A DNA stretch of 64,000 nt from Burkholderia paludis (lineage in GTDB: Bacteria; Pseudomonadota; Gammaproteobacteria; Burkholderiales; Burkholderiaceae). Positions 36,203-44,968 of the stretch are shown here, in pieces (position 1 is the stretch's first letter; each line of letters begins with the position of its first letter). The position numbers and the translations under genes were made by a program. Under the pieces are notes generated by a model. The model was not told where the DNA came from. It did no database searches and was given only the letters and a program-made list of their open reading frames with translations. The stretch is from the NCBI RefSeq assembly GCF_000732615.1, contig NZ_JPGL01000008.1, positions 186,001 through 250,000 of the forward strand. Reading direction: 5' to 3'.

Positions 36203-37564
36203 TTACCTCCTGAGGCCTTTCTCCTCCCACCAATCCCAAGACTTGAGCGCCTGGCGCGCCACCCTGCCCACGAGATAGGAGAGTGCATCGCTTTTCATCG
36301 ACAACGACTTTCTGTTCACAATCCAGAAGTCAGTCAGCTCGGATCGCGTTCCCGCAAGGAGATCGGCGATCGTCCGGCCATTGAGATGCGTCAATGCGAC
36401 ACCGTGACCGAAGCATCCGCCTGAGTAAATGATGCGTTCGTCGTCGATGAAGCTGATTTCGGGAGCCATGTCCAGGGTGATCGAGACAGGGCCGCCCCAT
36501 CGATAATCGATGCGCGTATTCTTGAGTTGAGGGTAGATCCACTTGAGATGATCTTCGCAATGCTGCCAGGCAGCCGGGGCGGAGACCTCTTCCATGGCGC
36601 CCGTCCGGTACGTGATCGCGTCGCCGCCGCCCATGACGATCCGACCATCTGCCGTGGGCCTGAAATAATGCAGCATCTGCCGGTTGTCGCCGAACGATTG
36701 CCGCTCGTTCCAGCCGATACTTTTCCATTGGGCATCGCTCAGCGGCTCGGTGACAACTTGATAGGTCCAAAGCGGATACTGGCGCGAGCGCAACTTCTGC
36801 GGGCCGGGAACCCCCCGAGTGTATGCGTTGGTCGCAACGACCAGTTTGTCCGCCGTGACCTTTCCGTTCGATGTGGTGACGACGATCGCCGACGACGTCC
36901 TTTCGACATTCGTCACCTGGGTAGTCTCGTAAACGGAGACGCCGGCCGATTCCGCCAAGGTCTTGAGGGCCCGTACCTGCTTGCAAGGATTGAGGTATCC
37001 GGTCTCCGATTCGTAGATGCCGCCGAAAAAACGCTCCGAATGGAAGTCCTGCTGAAATTGTTCCGCGCTCCGCCACTCCATGTCCTCGTCGATGCCGAGT
37101 TGCTGGAACAGCTCATGGGTCTTCTGCATTCGGCTCAACTGCTGCTTTGTATAGGTGGCGCGGACCAGCCCACCGTGACAGTAGTCCGACTGAAAATTGT
37201 TTTCTTCGATCAGGCGCCTGGTATGCGCCACCGCCAGTTGCAAATAGCGGTGGGCGTCAACCATCTTCTGCTTGCCCCAGCGCAACAGAACCATCTCGGG
37301 CTCGAGACCGAACATTTTCGTGCTGAAGCCCGCGTTCCGACCGCTGGAACCGAAGCCGACGATAGCGGCTTCAAGCACGACTACACGCGCATTGGGGTTG
37401 TCTTTCTTGAACTGCCATGCCGTGTTCAGCCCCGTGAATCCACCGCCGACAATCGCCACGTCAACCTTGAGATCTTCTCCCAAAGGTGGATTCGGCGAAT
37501 ATGGCCCATAGGTGTGCTGCCAGAACGACCTGCTTTGAAGAAGTGATGCTTGATCAAATGACAT
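36203..37564 (-). CDS. FAD-dependent amine/amino-acid oxidase (PuuB-like)
   Basis: The 453-residue protein of the DAO/glycine-oxidase superfamily has the dinucleotide-binding motif VAIVGGGFTGLNTAWQF near residues 36-52 and a C-terminal FAD motif (YSGGCFGHGVALTHLNG). N-terminal text (RSFWQHTYGPYSPNPPLGED) resembles gamma-glutamylputrescine oxidases. It should oxidise a primary or secondary amine to an aldehyde with release of hydrogen peroxide. The ATG at 37564 (MSFDQASLL) is chosen because family similarity begins there. The small helical gene and aldehyde dehydrogenase lie upstream on the same strand. Confidence 0.88.
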   Translation of the reverse strand: MSFDQASLLQSRSFWQHTYGPYSPNPPLGEDLKVDVAIVGGGFTGLNTAWQFKKDNPNARVVVLEAAIVGFGSSGRNAGFSTKMFGLEPEMVLLRWGKQKMVDAHRYLQLAVAHTRRLIEENNFQSDYCHGGLVRATYTKQQLSRMQKTHELFQQLGIDEDMEWRSAEQFQQDFHSERFFGGIYESETGYLNPCKQVRALKTLAESAGVSVYETTQVTNVERTSSAIVVTTSNGKVTADKLVVATNAYTRGVPGPQKLRSRQYPLWTYQVVTEPLSDAQWKSIGWNERQSFGDNRQMLHYFRPTADGRIVMGGGDAITYRTGAMEEVSAPAAWQHCEDHLKWIYPQLKNTRIDYRWGGPVSITLDMAPEISFIDDERIIYSGGCFGHGVALTHLNGRTIADLLAGTRSELTDFWIVNRKSLSMKSDALSYLVGRVARQALKSWDWWEEKGLRR

Positions 37565-37676
37565 AGTGACGTTTCCACGTGACGGGATCAAACTCAGGAG
37601 CAGCCGGGTTCCTCTGCCAAGGTACCGGGGCGACAAAGTGGCCAGATAGTCCGGCCGGTGTATGGACCATGCTTTC

Positions 37677-37706
37677 CCGCCTGTCTCCTTCGGGAAGCAG
37701 GCGGGT
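37677..37706. other. GC-rich hairpin in the oxidase leader
   Basis: CCCGCCTG and CAGGCGGG form an 8-bp perfect stem around a 14-nt loop, between the small helical gene and the oxidase gene. No T-run follows on either strand, so a terminator is uncertain; an attenuating or stabilising mRNA structure is possible. Confidence 0.4.
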
Positions 37707-37817
37707 TCACTACAAGATGCGCGCCCCGGGTTCAGGAACGACCGCCGTGTCATCACGGCAATCACCCGCAACATCTGTCGTTGCCCGGTCGACTCAGATG
37801 TGTCGATCTTTGCGACG

Positions 37818-38309
37818 CTACCTGGCCATGAACGTTCGACCGTACTTTTGAACGAACGAATCAATCTTCCGGGCAAGCACGGCATCCTGACCGTCAAGCG
37901 AGAGCCGCATCATTTCTATTTGGAAATCCTCCTGATCGACCATGTAGTCCAGGAAATCCCTGGAATTCGATGGTCCTATGCTTCTGAGTTTTCGTAGCTC
38001 GTCACAATAGACAACCGTTTTCGAATAAACGAGTTTCAAAAATGGCTTTAACAGGAACTTCGGTACCGAGCCGAGTACCCACGCCTTGATCAGCGTTCCG
38101 GTTCCAGGCGTCACATCCATCCCCCACCGGCCTGCTACCTGACGATAGATCGGCTCATTGAACTCTTCGAGCCTCAAATAGGCCGCCCAGAGCGGCTGAC
38201 GCGGATCACCCTCGAGACGATTTGCCAGTCGCCCGATGGCGCGAAGCGCGAACGCCCGATTCTGGATTTCGCCTTTGAATCCCTTTGAAAACTCATTGGA
38301 AGGCATCAT
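37818..38309 (-). CDS. Hypothetical helical protein
   Basis: The 163-residue protein is predicted to be all-helical (FALRAIGRLANRLEGDPRQP, QPLWAAYLRLEEFNEPIYRQ, RDFLDYMVDQEDFQIEMMRL) with no signal peptide or long hydrophobic segment except a weak one near 85-95. No family recognised. The start at 38309 (MMPSNEF) is preferred over 38342 because GAGG precedes it at a usable distance. Its place between the oxidase and aldehyde dehydrogenase genes, all on one strand, suggests a role in the same pathway. Confidence 0.65.
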   Translation of the reverse strand: MMPSNEFSKGFKGEIQNRAFALRAIGRLANRLEGDPRQPLWAAYLRLEEFNEPIYRQVAGRWGMDVTPGTGTLIKAWVLGSVPKFLLKPFLKLVYSKTVVYCDELRKLRSIGPSNSRDFLDYMVDQEDFQIEMMRLSLDGQDAVLARKIDSFVQKYGRTFMAR

Positions 38310-38502
38310 GACAATTACCTCACGCAACGCGTGCCTGGCCAAAAAATAAATTCCCGCGACGGGATTTCAGACATCCCGATCCAAACCACATGACTGGCGA
38401 AGAGGTCGGGCGGCGCGTCTATCTGTCGTTGGTGCGGCAGAAGCAGGCTCGCCCGGAACGAGCAAGACGCATGCCGCGACCCGACATCGCAACGCGTTTC
38501 AA

Positions 38503-39951
38503 CTACTTGGCGTCAGTCAGCCTGGCTTTGAACGCCTCGATGACGGACGCTATCGCGCCGTCAAGATAGCCTTGCATCTGCGCCGACACCAACGAGTCGC
38601 CAACGAGCGGATTGGCGACCCCGTCCGGACGGGTCACCGAGGCCACTGGGCGACGATGTGTGAACGTATCGAAACCGGTCTTGCCATGATAGGCACCCGA
38701 CCCTGAGTTACCGATTCCACCGAACGGAGCGCCGGGAAGCATGGCATGCAGCAACCCGTCGTTGCGCGTGACCCCACCACTCGTCGTGCGATCGAGAAAG
38801 TACTGAAAATTTTCGCCATCGCCGCCATACCAGTAGGCAGCGAGCGGCTCGGGGCGTGCCGCGATATATTCGATCGCTTCCTGCAAGTCGTCGTATCCAT
38901 ACACGACAAGCACCGGGCCGAATACCTCCTCATTGGTAATCTCGGCCGTCTCAGGCACATCGATCAGGATAGTCGGCGGAATTCTTCGCGACGCACGATC
39001 GGGCAACCGCTCGGCTTCACCTTCCGGCACCGCTACGTACTTTTTCGCGCCCTTTGCGACCGCGTCATCCACGAGGTCGACGACGCGGTCGAAATTTCGC
39101 TCGTTGACGACGGAAACGACAGCGGGATTCTCAAGATAAGTCCTGAATATCGAGTTGTACTGATCGATCAGCCCGGAAACGAAGGTCGTCACGATGCCTT
39201 TCGGCACCCAGACATAATCCGGACAAAGGCAAACCTGCCCTCCGTTCACGATGCGTGTCGTTGCAATTCGGCTGACGGCCAGATTCAGGTCGGCGTCGGG
39301 CGCCACGACCACCGGATTTTTTCCGCCGAGTTCCGTTGTAACGGGAACGAGATTGCTTGCCGCCGTTTGTGCGACGATCGATCCGATGTTGGGAGAGCCG
39401 GTAAAGAACAGATGATCGAACCGCAACCCCGAGAATGACTGGGCCGTCGACAGGTCACCGTGAATGAAGGCCACCTCAGCCTCATCGAAGGTTTCCGAGA
39501 CGATTTTCGCCAGCAGACGCCCGGTTTGAACCTGATATTCGGGAAAATTCATCATGACTCGATTGCCGGCCGCCAACGCACTCAGGGCCGGTTCGAAGGT
39601 GAGTGTCACCGGGAAATTCCATGCACCCATGACGCCGACGACGCCCTTGGGCTTTTGCTGAATGAATCCGCCCGGGATTTCCTCCGGCTCCATCCATCTC
39701 TCGATGTTGTCGAGCGTGTGGAGAATGTCTTCGGACCACGGCAGCGCTTCAAGCGCCTTGGTCAACTCGGGCGGACGGTTGCCATAGTCGGCGCTCAGAG
39801 CCTGTGCAATCGCATCGAAATTCGAAAGAATCGCAATCGCGAGCCGCCCCACGCGCGACTTTCGCACCGCCGCGGACGCACCGCCCTCGGCAAGGAATGC
39901 CGCACGCTGAACATGGAGAATGCGTTCCAGCTCCGCCTTTTCATACGTCAT
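38503..39951 (-). CDS. Coniferyl-aldehyde-dehydrogenase-like ALDH
   Basis: The 482-residue class-3-like aldehyde dehydrogenase shows GVVGVMGAWNFPVTLTFEPA, FFTGSPNIGSIVAQTA, the general base in TTELGGKNPVVV, the catalytic Cys in NGGQVCLCPDYVWVP and the late FGGIGNSGSGAYHGKTGFD. This subfamily (coniferyl and long-chain/aromatic aldehydes) often carries a membrane-associating C-terminus. It should oxidise the aldehyde produced by the nearby amine oxidases. A degenerate copy of the GGTCnnnCGACC operator and a TATAAC -10 element lie upstream at 40081-40106. Confidence 0.9.
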   Translation of the reverse strand: MTYEKAELERILHVQRAAFLAEGGASAAVRKSRVGRLAIAILSNFDAIAQALSADYGNRPPELTKALEALPWSEDILHTLDNIERWMEPEEIPGGFIQQKPKGVVGVMGAWNFPVTLTFEPALSALAAGNRVMMNFPEYQVQTGRLLAKIVSETFDEAEVAFIHGDLSTAQSFSGLRFDHLFFTGSPNIGSIVAQTAASNLVPVTTELGGKNPVVVAPDADLNLAVSRIATTRIVNGGQVCLCPDYVWVPKGIVTTFVSGLIDQYNSIFRTYLENPAVVSVVNERNFDRVVDLVDDAVAKGAKKYVAVPEGEAERLPDRASRRIPPTILIDVPETAEITNEEVFGPVLVVYGYDDLQEAIEYIAARPEPLAAYWYGGDGENFQYFLDRTTSGGVTRNDGLLHAMLPGAPFGGIGNSGSGAYHGKTGFDTFTHRRPVASVTRPDGVANPLVGDSLVSAQMQGYLDGAIASVIEAFKARLTDAK

Positions 39952-40080
39952 GGTTGTTCCTTATCAAAATGAGCCGCCGGATATGGGCCCCACGATCATC
40001 CGCCCCCGCTTCACGGGCGGCGAACGACACGTTCCGGACACGCGTAGTTGGGTGCCCTTCGTAGTCAGCACCACACAATA

Positions 40081-40106
40081 TGTCGAATGACCTAATTCGC
40101 GTTATA
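40081..40106 (-). promoter_or_regulatory. Promoter with degenerate operator for ALDH gene
   Basis: On the minus strand TATAAC (40106-40101) is followed after 8 bp by AGGTCATTCGACA (40093-40081). The order and the 8-bp spacing are the same as at the cassette-2 promoter, where GGTCGAACGACC follows TATAAC. Confidence 0.65.
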
Positions 40107-40360
40107 CAACACATCTTGACTCAGGACAACTTGAAACGATGCTGCAGCGCGGAAAACCCTATTGTGACATCAGCTCCGATAGCAGGCTGGGGGCTGCTCG
40201 ATGGACGAAACGACTCGATTTCCGCGAGATATTTGAGAATTTTGGCTAATCGTCAGACGTAATTCCGGCCAGCGTCATGTGTCGTCCCGCGGCGCTGAAT
40301 ACGATTTCCGGGATGAATGACGTGCATGTTCCTCCCGCGGAGCACCCGTGGAAAGTCATC
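40107..40360. other. Remainder of the divergent ALDH/amine-oxidase intergenic region
   Basis: The full gap between the divergent genes is about 650 bp. This part holds the upstream promoter elements of both genes; no gene or structured RNA was recognised. Confidence 0.4.
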
Positions 40361-40367
40361 CGGAGAC

Positions 40368-40396
40368 TTGCAAAAATTGGTCTATCGACCTATAAC
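40368..40396 (+). promoter_or_regulatory. Promoter with palindromic operator for flavin amine oxidase
   Basis: TTGCAA (40368-40373), a 17-bp spacer and TATAAC (40391-40396) form a sigma70-type promoter. GGTCTATCGACC (40379-40390) fills the spacer up to the -10 element, with the same AAATT-GGTC and CGACC-TA flanks as the cassette-2 operator. Binding of a repressor here would block RNA polymerase. Confidence 0.75.
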
Positions 40397-40602
40397 AATG
40401 CATCCCGGCATCGCGAGTGCTTGCCCGATGCGCAACGCCGCACGGTAGCTTCGTGCGCCGTCGCGTGCCAACGTAAAACCATGGACAGTGCCCTCGCCAG
40501 CGGCGTATCGGCGGCGGGATGAAGTTTTTTGAAGTCGGCTACGCTGGATGACGGGCGTGTCGTGACCCAGCGCGGCGGACATGTGACCAAGAGAGGAGCA
40601 TC

Positions 40603-41973
40603 GTGGCAACTACTGTCAATTCGGCTGACCAGAAATCGGATGTCCTCATTATCGGAGCCGGCCTTTCGGGAATGAAAGCGGCACTCGAGCTCAGGAAAGC
40701 CGGGAAGCAGGTGCTGATCCTCGAGGCCCGAGACCGGGTCGGCGGGAGATCGATGCCGGGAGAAGTCGGCGGGCAAACAGTGGACTTCGGTGGCCAATGG
40801 CTCGGCGCGTCACAAAGGCTGTTGCGGGAACAAGCCACGGAACTTGGCGTACCGACGTATCGCCAATACACGAACGGCAACAGCCTTGTGAATATCGACG
40901 GCAAGGTTCACGCCTATTCAAGCACGCCGAAGCTTCCGTTTTTATCCACCCTGGAGCTTGGCCTGACCTTGCACCGCTGGAAGCGCGACATGCAGACCCT
41001 TCCCGCCGGCGCGCCGTGGCTTGCGGAGAATGCCCTTCAATGGGATGCGATGACCATCGAGGCATGGCTCGACAAGCATGTCGACACTACCGCCGCCCGC
41101 GACTTTGCCCGCCTTGTCACGAGCGCGATTACCTGCACCGAGTCCCTGCACGTCTCCTATCTGTTCTTCCTGGAATGCCTCCGGCAGGGCGGCGGCCTGG
41201 AAACGATGATGGGCGTCGAAGGTGGCGCCCAACAGGACAAGTTCCTTGGCGGCGCCTGGCAGATCCCGAAACGCATGGCAGAGCGCCTGGACGGGTGCAT
41301 TTTGCTGAACGCGCCCGTGAGCGCGATCGAGCAACATGCCGACGGTGTGCGCATCACCTGCGCACAGGGTACGTTCGATGCGCGGTACGCGATCGTGACG
41401 GCACCGCCTCCGCTGGCATCCCGCATTCATTTCAGCCCCCCGCTGCCTGTCAAGCGAGCAGGATTGCTGCAAAGAATGCAAATGGGTGCGGTCATCAAGA
41501 TACATGTGGCTTATCCCACGCCCTTTTGGCGCCGTCGCGGGCTGAATGGCTCGGTTGCCAGCGTCGGCCATCATCTGGGTTTTGTGTTCGATCAGTCGCC
41601 GGAAGACGAAAGTGTCGGCGTACTGGTCGGTCTGATCGAAGGGAATCACGCGCTTGAACTGAGCGGGTTGAGCCAGGAGGCGCGCCGGGAGCATATCGTT
41701 GCCGATCTGGCGCATTACTTCGGTGACGAAGCGGCAGTGCCCCTCGGCTATGCGGACTACGACTGGACAACGGACGAATGGGCGCTCGGCGGCTACGCCT
41801 GCCACATGCCTCCCGGTGTGCTCACCTCATACGGAGACAGTATTCGCGAACCGTTCGGTCGCATTCATTGGGCTGGCACCGAGACAGCAACAGAGTGCAT
41901 TGGATATTTCGAAGGCGCATTGGAGTCCGGCATCCGGGCCGCCAATGAGGTGATCGGGCTGTTGCGCCAATGA
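40603..41973 (+). CDS. Flavin monoamine oxidase family protein
   Basis: This 456-residue FAD enzyme has the N-terminal motif GAGLSGMKAALELRKAGKQV followed by LEARDRVGGRS and QTVDFGGQWLGASQ. Its C-terminal FAD motif is GRIHWAGTETATECIGYFEG. This is the MAO-type amine oxidase fold, converting amines to aldehydes plus ammonia and H2O2. In human MAO the flavin is attached to a Cys a few residues before the ATxWxGYMEGA motif; here that region reads TATECIGYFEG, so covalent attachment is uncertain. Start GTG at 40603 with GAGGAG upstream. The leader is about 200 nt long. Confidence 0.9.
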   Translation: MATTVNSADQKSDVLIIGAGLSGMKAALELRKAGKQVLILEARDRVGGRSMPGEVGGQTVDFGGQWLGASQRLLREQATELGVPTYRQYTNGNSLVNIDGKVHAYSSTPKLPFLSTLELGLTLHRWKRDMQTLPAGAPWLAENALQWDAMTIEAWLDKHVDTTAARDFARLVTSAITCTESLHVSYLFFLECLRQGGGLETMMGVEGGAQQDKFLGGAWQIPKRMAERLDGCILLNAPVSAIEQHADGVRITCAQGTFDARYAIVTAPPPLASRIHFSPPLPVKRAGLLQRMQMGAVIKIHVAYPTPFWRRRGLNGSVASVGHHLGFVFDQSPEDESVGVLVGLIEGNHALELSGLSQEARREHIVADLAHYFGDEAAVPLGYADYDWTTDEWALGGYACHMPPGVLTSYGDSIREPFGRIHWAGTETATECIGYFEGALESGIRAANEVIGLLRQ

Positions 41974-41999
41974 ACCGCACCGGGGAATTCTGGAGGTGG

Positions 42000-42140
42000 T
42001 CAGGTTAATGCGGACACGTTAGAGGCATTTCGGCGGCGCCTGCAGCAGTTTGCCTCCGCTTCGGCAGGCGGGAGATAGCCGCGCGGTTCCATTAGCCGAT
42101 AATTCGCCACCGCGAATGGCGGGTCGACAAGATCCTCGGC
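42000..42140 (-). mobile_element. IS3-family transposase C-terminal relic
   Basis: The minus strand encodes EPRGYLPPAEAEANCCRRRR followed shortly by a TGA at 42002-42000. 'PPAEAEANYY'-type text is the usual C-terminus of IS3-group transposases in Burkholderia. Only about 45 residues remain, without inverted repeats. Confidence 0.55.
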
Positions 42141-42268
42141 GAACCTCATCGGTGCGTGTCGGAACCCGTGTCCCCTACCGGAGCCGCTGGTTCCGACACG
42201 CCAAAGACACGGTCTTCAAGAAAGTGAACCGATGTCTGCGAACCGCACATCCCACGATATATACGACT

Positions 42269-43516
42269 TCACATCCCCAGTGTCTCATCCAGCCAGTCGA
42301 ACATGCGGGCGTTGGCAAGACGGCCGGCTCCGACCTCGCAATGCGCGCCCGCGCCCTCCTCGTTAGTGAAAGTCATCAGGGTTTTCCGGCACGTGAGATG
42401 GTCGTAAAGCTGCCGAGGTTGCCCCTTGAAGAACAGGTCGTCCTCGGCTTCGCACACGAGGGTCGGGCAGCGAATCTGCCCGGCAATCCCGCCCGCCAGC
42501 GTGTAGTCGAGCGTCTTGCCGATGTATTCGCTGGGCGTTGTGGCGCCAAAGCACCACATGCCGTGAGTCATCGCCCAGCGCGCCACCGGCGACGCCGCCA
42601 TGGCCGCTTCCATCGCCCGATCTATCTGCGGCACGGGACCGGCCCGCAACGCGTTCAACAGCGCGTCCCGCCCGGCCTCCGGCATGCGGCTCACGTGGGG
42701 CGCACCGTAGTCGTAAAGTCCGTCGTTGGCGATCAGGGCCGCAAGGCGATGCTCGAAGGCCGCCGCGCGGGGCGCGAGATAGCCGCCGAGGCTTTCCCCG
42801 CGCAGTGCGATACGCGATGGATCGACACCGGGCAGTGTCAGCGCGAAATCGACCACTGGCGTGACGACGTTCTCCCAGTCGTGCCGGAAAACCAGCCCCT
42901 CGCTGTGCAGCGGGCCACACTGCCCGGGGCCGTCGAAGCACAGCACGTGATAGCCGCGCTCCACCGCTGCCCGCGCCCCGCTCCAGTGCAGTTCCTCGGC
43001 GGAGCCGTCGAAGCCGCTATGCAGGATCAGCAACGGCCGGACGCCCTCGCCGGCGTGGTGAAAATAGCCCGGCAACGTGGTGCCTTCATAGGGAATGTCC
43101 ACCAGTTCGATCGGAGGATCGTAGAGCGCCGCCGCGGACCGATAGCAGGCGACCGAGCGCTCATATGCTCGGCTGACACGGGGATCCTGCGGATTGGCAT
43201 GCAGGAAAAACTCCGAGGAACGGTAATAGTTGGAGGCGCGCAGATAGCTGTCGCGAGCGCTGATCCCGTGCCTGCGGGCGAGCTGGCGATCGCCCTCCGC
43301 AGCGATGCGATCCGCCATGGCGTTCCATGCTTCGTACCAACTGTCGTAGTCGCCCGCCGTGATGCGGGCGCTGACGGCCATGACCTCGCCGAACGAGCCG
43401 CCGCCGTATTCGTCGGCGCCGAACATGCGTACCGTCTCGAACCAGAACTGTTCGTCGCCGGGGAAAAGAAGGGGGCCAGGATGTACGGGCGGGCTTGCAA
43501 CTGCGTGCGTGGTCAT
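42269..43516 (-). CDS. Alpha/beta-hydrolase of the DHPO-hydrolase/FrsA-like type
   Basis: The 415-residue protein has an N-terminal helical cap region (about 1-140) and a catalytic alpha/beta-hydrolase domain. The nucleophile Ser is in IALRGESLGGYLAPRAA, an acid lies in LVCEAEDDLFFKGQ and the His in GAGAHCEVGAGR. This arrangement resembles 2,6-dihydropseudooxynicotine hydrolase, a C-C bond hydrolase of nicotine breakdown, and related acyl peptidases. Substrate unknown. It is divergent from a TetR gene with two operator-like repeats between them, so it is the probable target of that regulator. Confidence 0.87.
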   Translation of the reverse strand: MTTHAVASPPVHPGPLLFPGDEQFWFETVRMFGADEYGGGSFGEVMAVSARITAGDYDSWYEAWNAMADRIAAEGDRQLARRHGISARDSYLRASNYYRSSEFFLHANPQDPRVSRAYERSVACYRSAAALYDPPIELVDIPYEGTTLPGYFHHAGEGVRPLLILHSGFDGSAEELHWSGARAAVERGYHVLCFDGPGQCGPLHSEGLVFRHDWENVVTPVVDFALTLPGVDPSRIALRGESLGGYLAPRAAAFEHRLAALIANDGLYDYGAPHVSRMPEAGRDALLNALRAGPVPQIDRAMEAAMAASPVARWAMTHGMWCFGATTPSEYIGKTLDYTLAGGIAGQIRCPTLVCEAEDDLFFKGQPRQLYDHLTCRKTLMTFTNEEGAGAHCEVGAGRLANARMFDWLDETLGM

Positions 43517-43572
43517 GGCTGTTTCCTCAAGAAATCGGCAATCGCCCGGGGGGCCGGGCGCGCCAAGCTAAA

Positions 43573-43623
43573 GCAACTAAATTCACTTTTACACACCCCT
43601 GGACAAAATGCAACTTAATTTGC
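43573..43623. promoter_or_regulatory. Operator repeats between hydrolase and TetR genes
   Basis: GCAACTTAATTTGC (43610-43623) is a GCAA-n-TTAA-n-TTGC palindrome lying just before the TetR start. A related sequence, GCAACTAAATTCAC, lies at 43573-43586 on the hydrolase side. The pair fits one site for each divergent promoter. Confidence 0.6.
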
Positions 43624-43634
43624 TTTAATTAGAC

Positions 43635-44252
43635 ATGACTGAGACACCACAAAAGCGCCCGAGGGGGCGAAGCACGCGGGTCAAGAACGCGGTATTCGAC
43701 GCAGTGGAAGCGCTTCTGATCGAGCGGCACGGCGAAATTCCGTCCATGCTCGAGGTCGCGGAGCGGGCGGCCGTCAACAAGACGAGCCTGTACAGACGCT
43801 GGGGCGATATCCGGAATCTGATGGCCGACGTCGCAATTGACCGGCTCATTCGCGAAGAGCCGATTCCGACCGGTGGATCGGTGCGCGAGAACCTGGTGAC
43901 ATGGGCGATGTCGATCGCGCGTTCCATGAACAACCAGCATTCGCTGTCGCTGTTGCGCGTGATGGCGATGACGCCTCAGGTTGCGACAGAGGAGCGGGAC
44001 ATCATGAGTACGCCCATTGGACGGCGGCTGGAAGAGCTGGATCAAATGCTCGAAGCGGCGCGCAGACGCGGCGACGTCGTGCCCAGCGCCGGGCTGATCG
44101 CGGAAGTCGTGCTCGCACCGATTTATATGCAGGCGCTGTTTGCCGGCTCGCCGCAGACGCTGGAAGGTACGACTCGACGGGTCGACCGGGCGTTCCTGCT
44201 AGCCGGTATCGAAGCTGCTCGGGACTGCGCTGGAAAGGATTCGACGGGCTAG
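43635..44252 (+). CDS. TetR-family regulator of the divergent hydrolase
   Basis: The 205-residue TetR-type repressor has an HTH region FDAVEALLIERHGEIPSMLE followed by VAERAAVNKTSLYRRWGDIR, and a TetR_C-like ligand domain ending LLAGIEAARDCAG. It is divergent from the hydrolase gene at 42269-43516 with palindromic sites between, a layout typical of local repression released by the hydrolase substrate. Confidence 0.88.
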   Translation: MTETPQKRPRGRSTRVKNAVFDAVEALLIERHGEIPSMLEVAERAAVNKTSLYRRWGDIRNLMADVAIDRLIREEPIPTGGSVRENLVTWAMSIARSMNNQHSLSLLRVMAMTPQVATEERDIMSTPIGRRLEELDQMLEAARRRGDVVPSAGLIAEVVLAPIYMQALFAGSPQTLEGTTRRVDRAFLLAGIEAARDCAGKDSTG

Positions 44253-44596
44253 TCATCAAATCCCAATCGTCGAACGTGGACGCCTGGCTCGCACCTGATC
44301 CATCCCGGCGCGCGCAGCCGTGCGAGATCCTCGCCGACCGCGAGCGGGCCCTGCCACGAGCACCAGCTGGCGACGAAGGTGGCGTAGGCGGCAAGATGAG
44401 TCCAACAGAAATCCGATCCGTCGCGAATGGCGTAAGCCTTCGATGTTCTGGTCGGCGGCTCATCTCCGCACCCGCGCGCCGACGCCCAAACCCCTCGCGA
44501 TCTCGAAATCCTGCGCCGGAATGAACGGTGTGTTCATGCATCGCCCGATGAACCCGCCCTTGCCCATCCTGAGCCCGCACAGGCATTTTCGGATCG
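44253..44596. other. Decayed region without an intact gene
   Basis: About 340 bp between the TetR gene and the ChaC fragment. One minus-strand frame (for example FCWTHLAAYATFVASWCSWQ) has protein-like composition but no recognised family and no start. It is probably the remains of a deleted gene. Confidence 0.35.
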
Positions 44597-44968
44597 TCAA
44601 TATGCCTGCGAACGGGGCCCCGAAACCCCCTGGTCTTCATGTGCGATGCGAACCAGTGACGCCAGATGTTCGAGCTCGGCGTCGCGAAGACCATTCGAAC
44701 GCAAGCCTTGGCACGTCTGAAACAGATACTCGCTCGAACTGCCCAACCCTCCCGCGGCGGTGGCCAAGCGATCGACCACGACGTCCTGATCGAGATCGCC
44801 GGCATACTGTGGCGCAGAAGCATCGATGGTGAAGGTGATCGCGAAGCCAAGCGCCTTGCCCTCGATGTCCTTCATTTCAACCCACCGGGGTACGTAGGCG
44901 CCACAAACCATTTCTCTGCGCCAAAGCAGCAGGAGTTCGCGTTCGACGCGCTCCTCCGAAGACCTTAC
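44597..44968 (-). pseudogene. Truncated ChaC-type gamma-glutamylcyclotransferase
   Basis: The frame encodes about the last 123 residues of a ChaC-family protein: LLWRREMVCGAYVPRWVEMK, ALGFAITFTIDASAPQYAGD and a C-terminal SSSEYLFQTCQGLRSNGLRD. ChaC proteins are about 180-230 residues, and the N-terminal half with the substrate-binding YGSLxW motif is absent. The fragment begins within a few bases of the PadR stop codon at 44965, so the two were joined by a deletion. It lacks its own start and is presumed inactive. Confidence 0.72.

Noticed and set aside
37677..37706. Possible riboswitch around the hairpin before the FAD oxidase
   Set aside because: Only one simple stem is visible; no conserved aptamer core was recognised and no anti-terminator pairing could be drawn.
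44253..44596. An amidase or other enzyme fragment beside the ChaC remnant
   Set aside because: One frame looks protein-like but could not be tied to any family, so no function is assigned.
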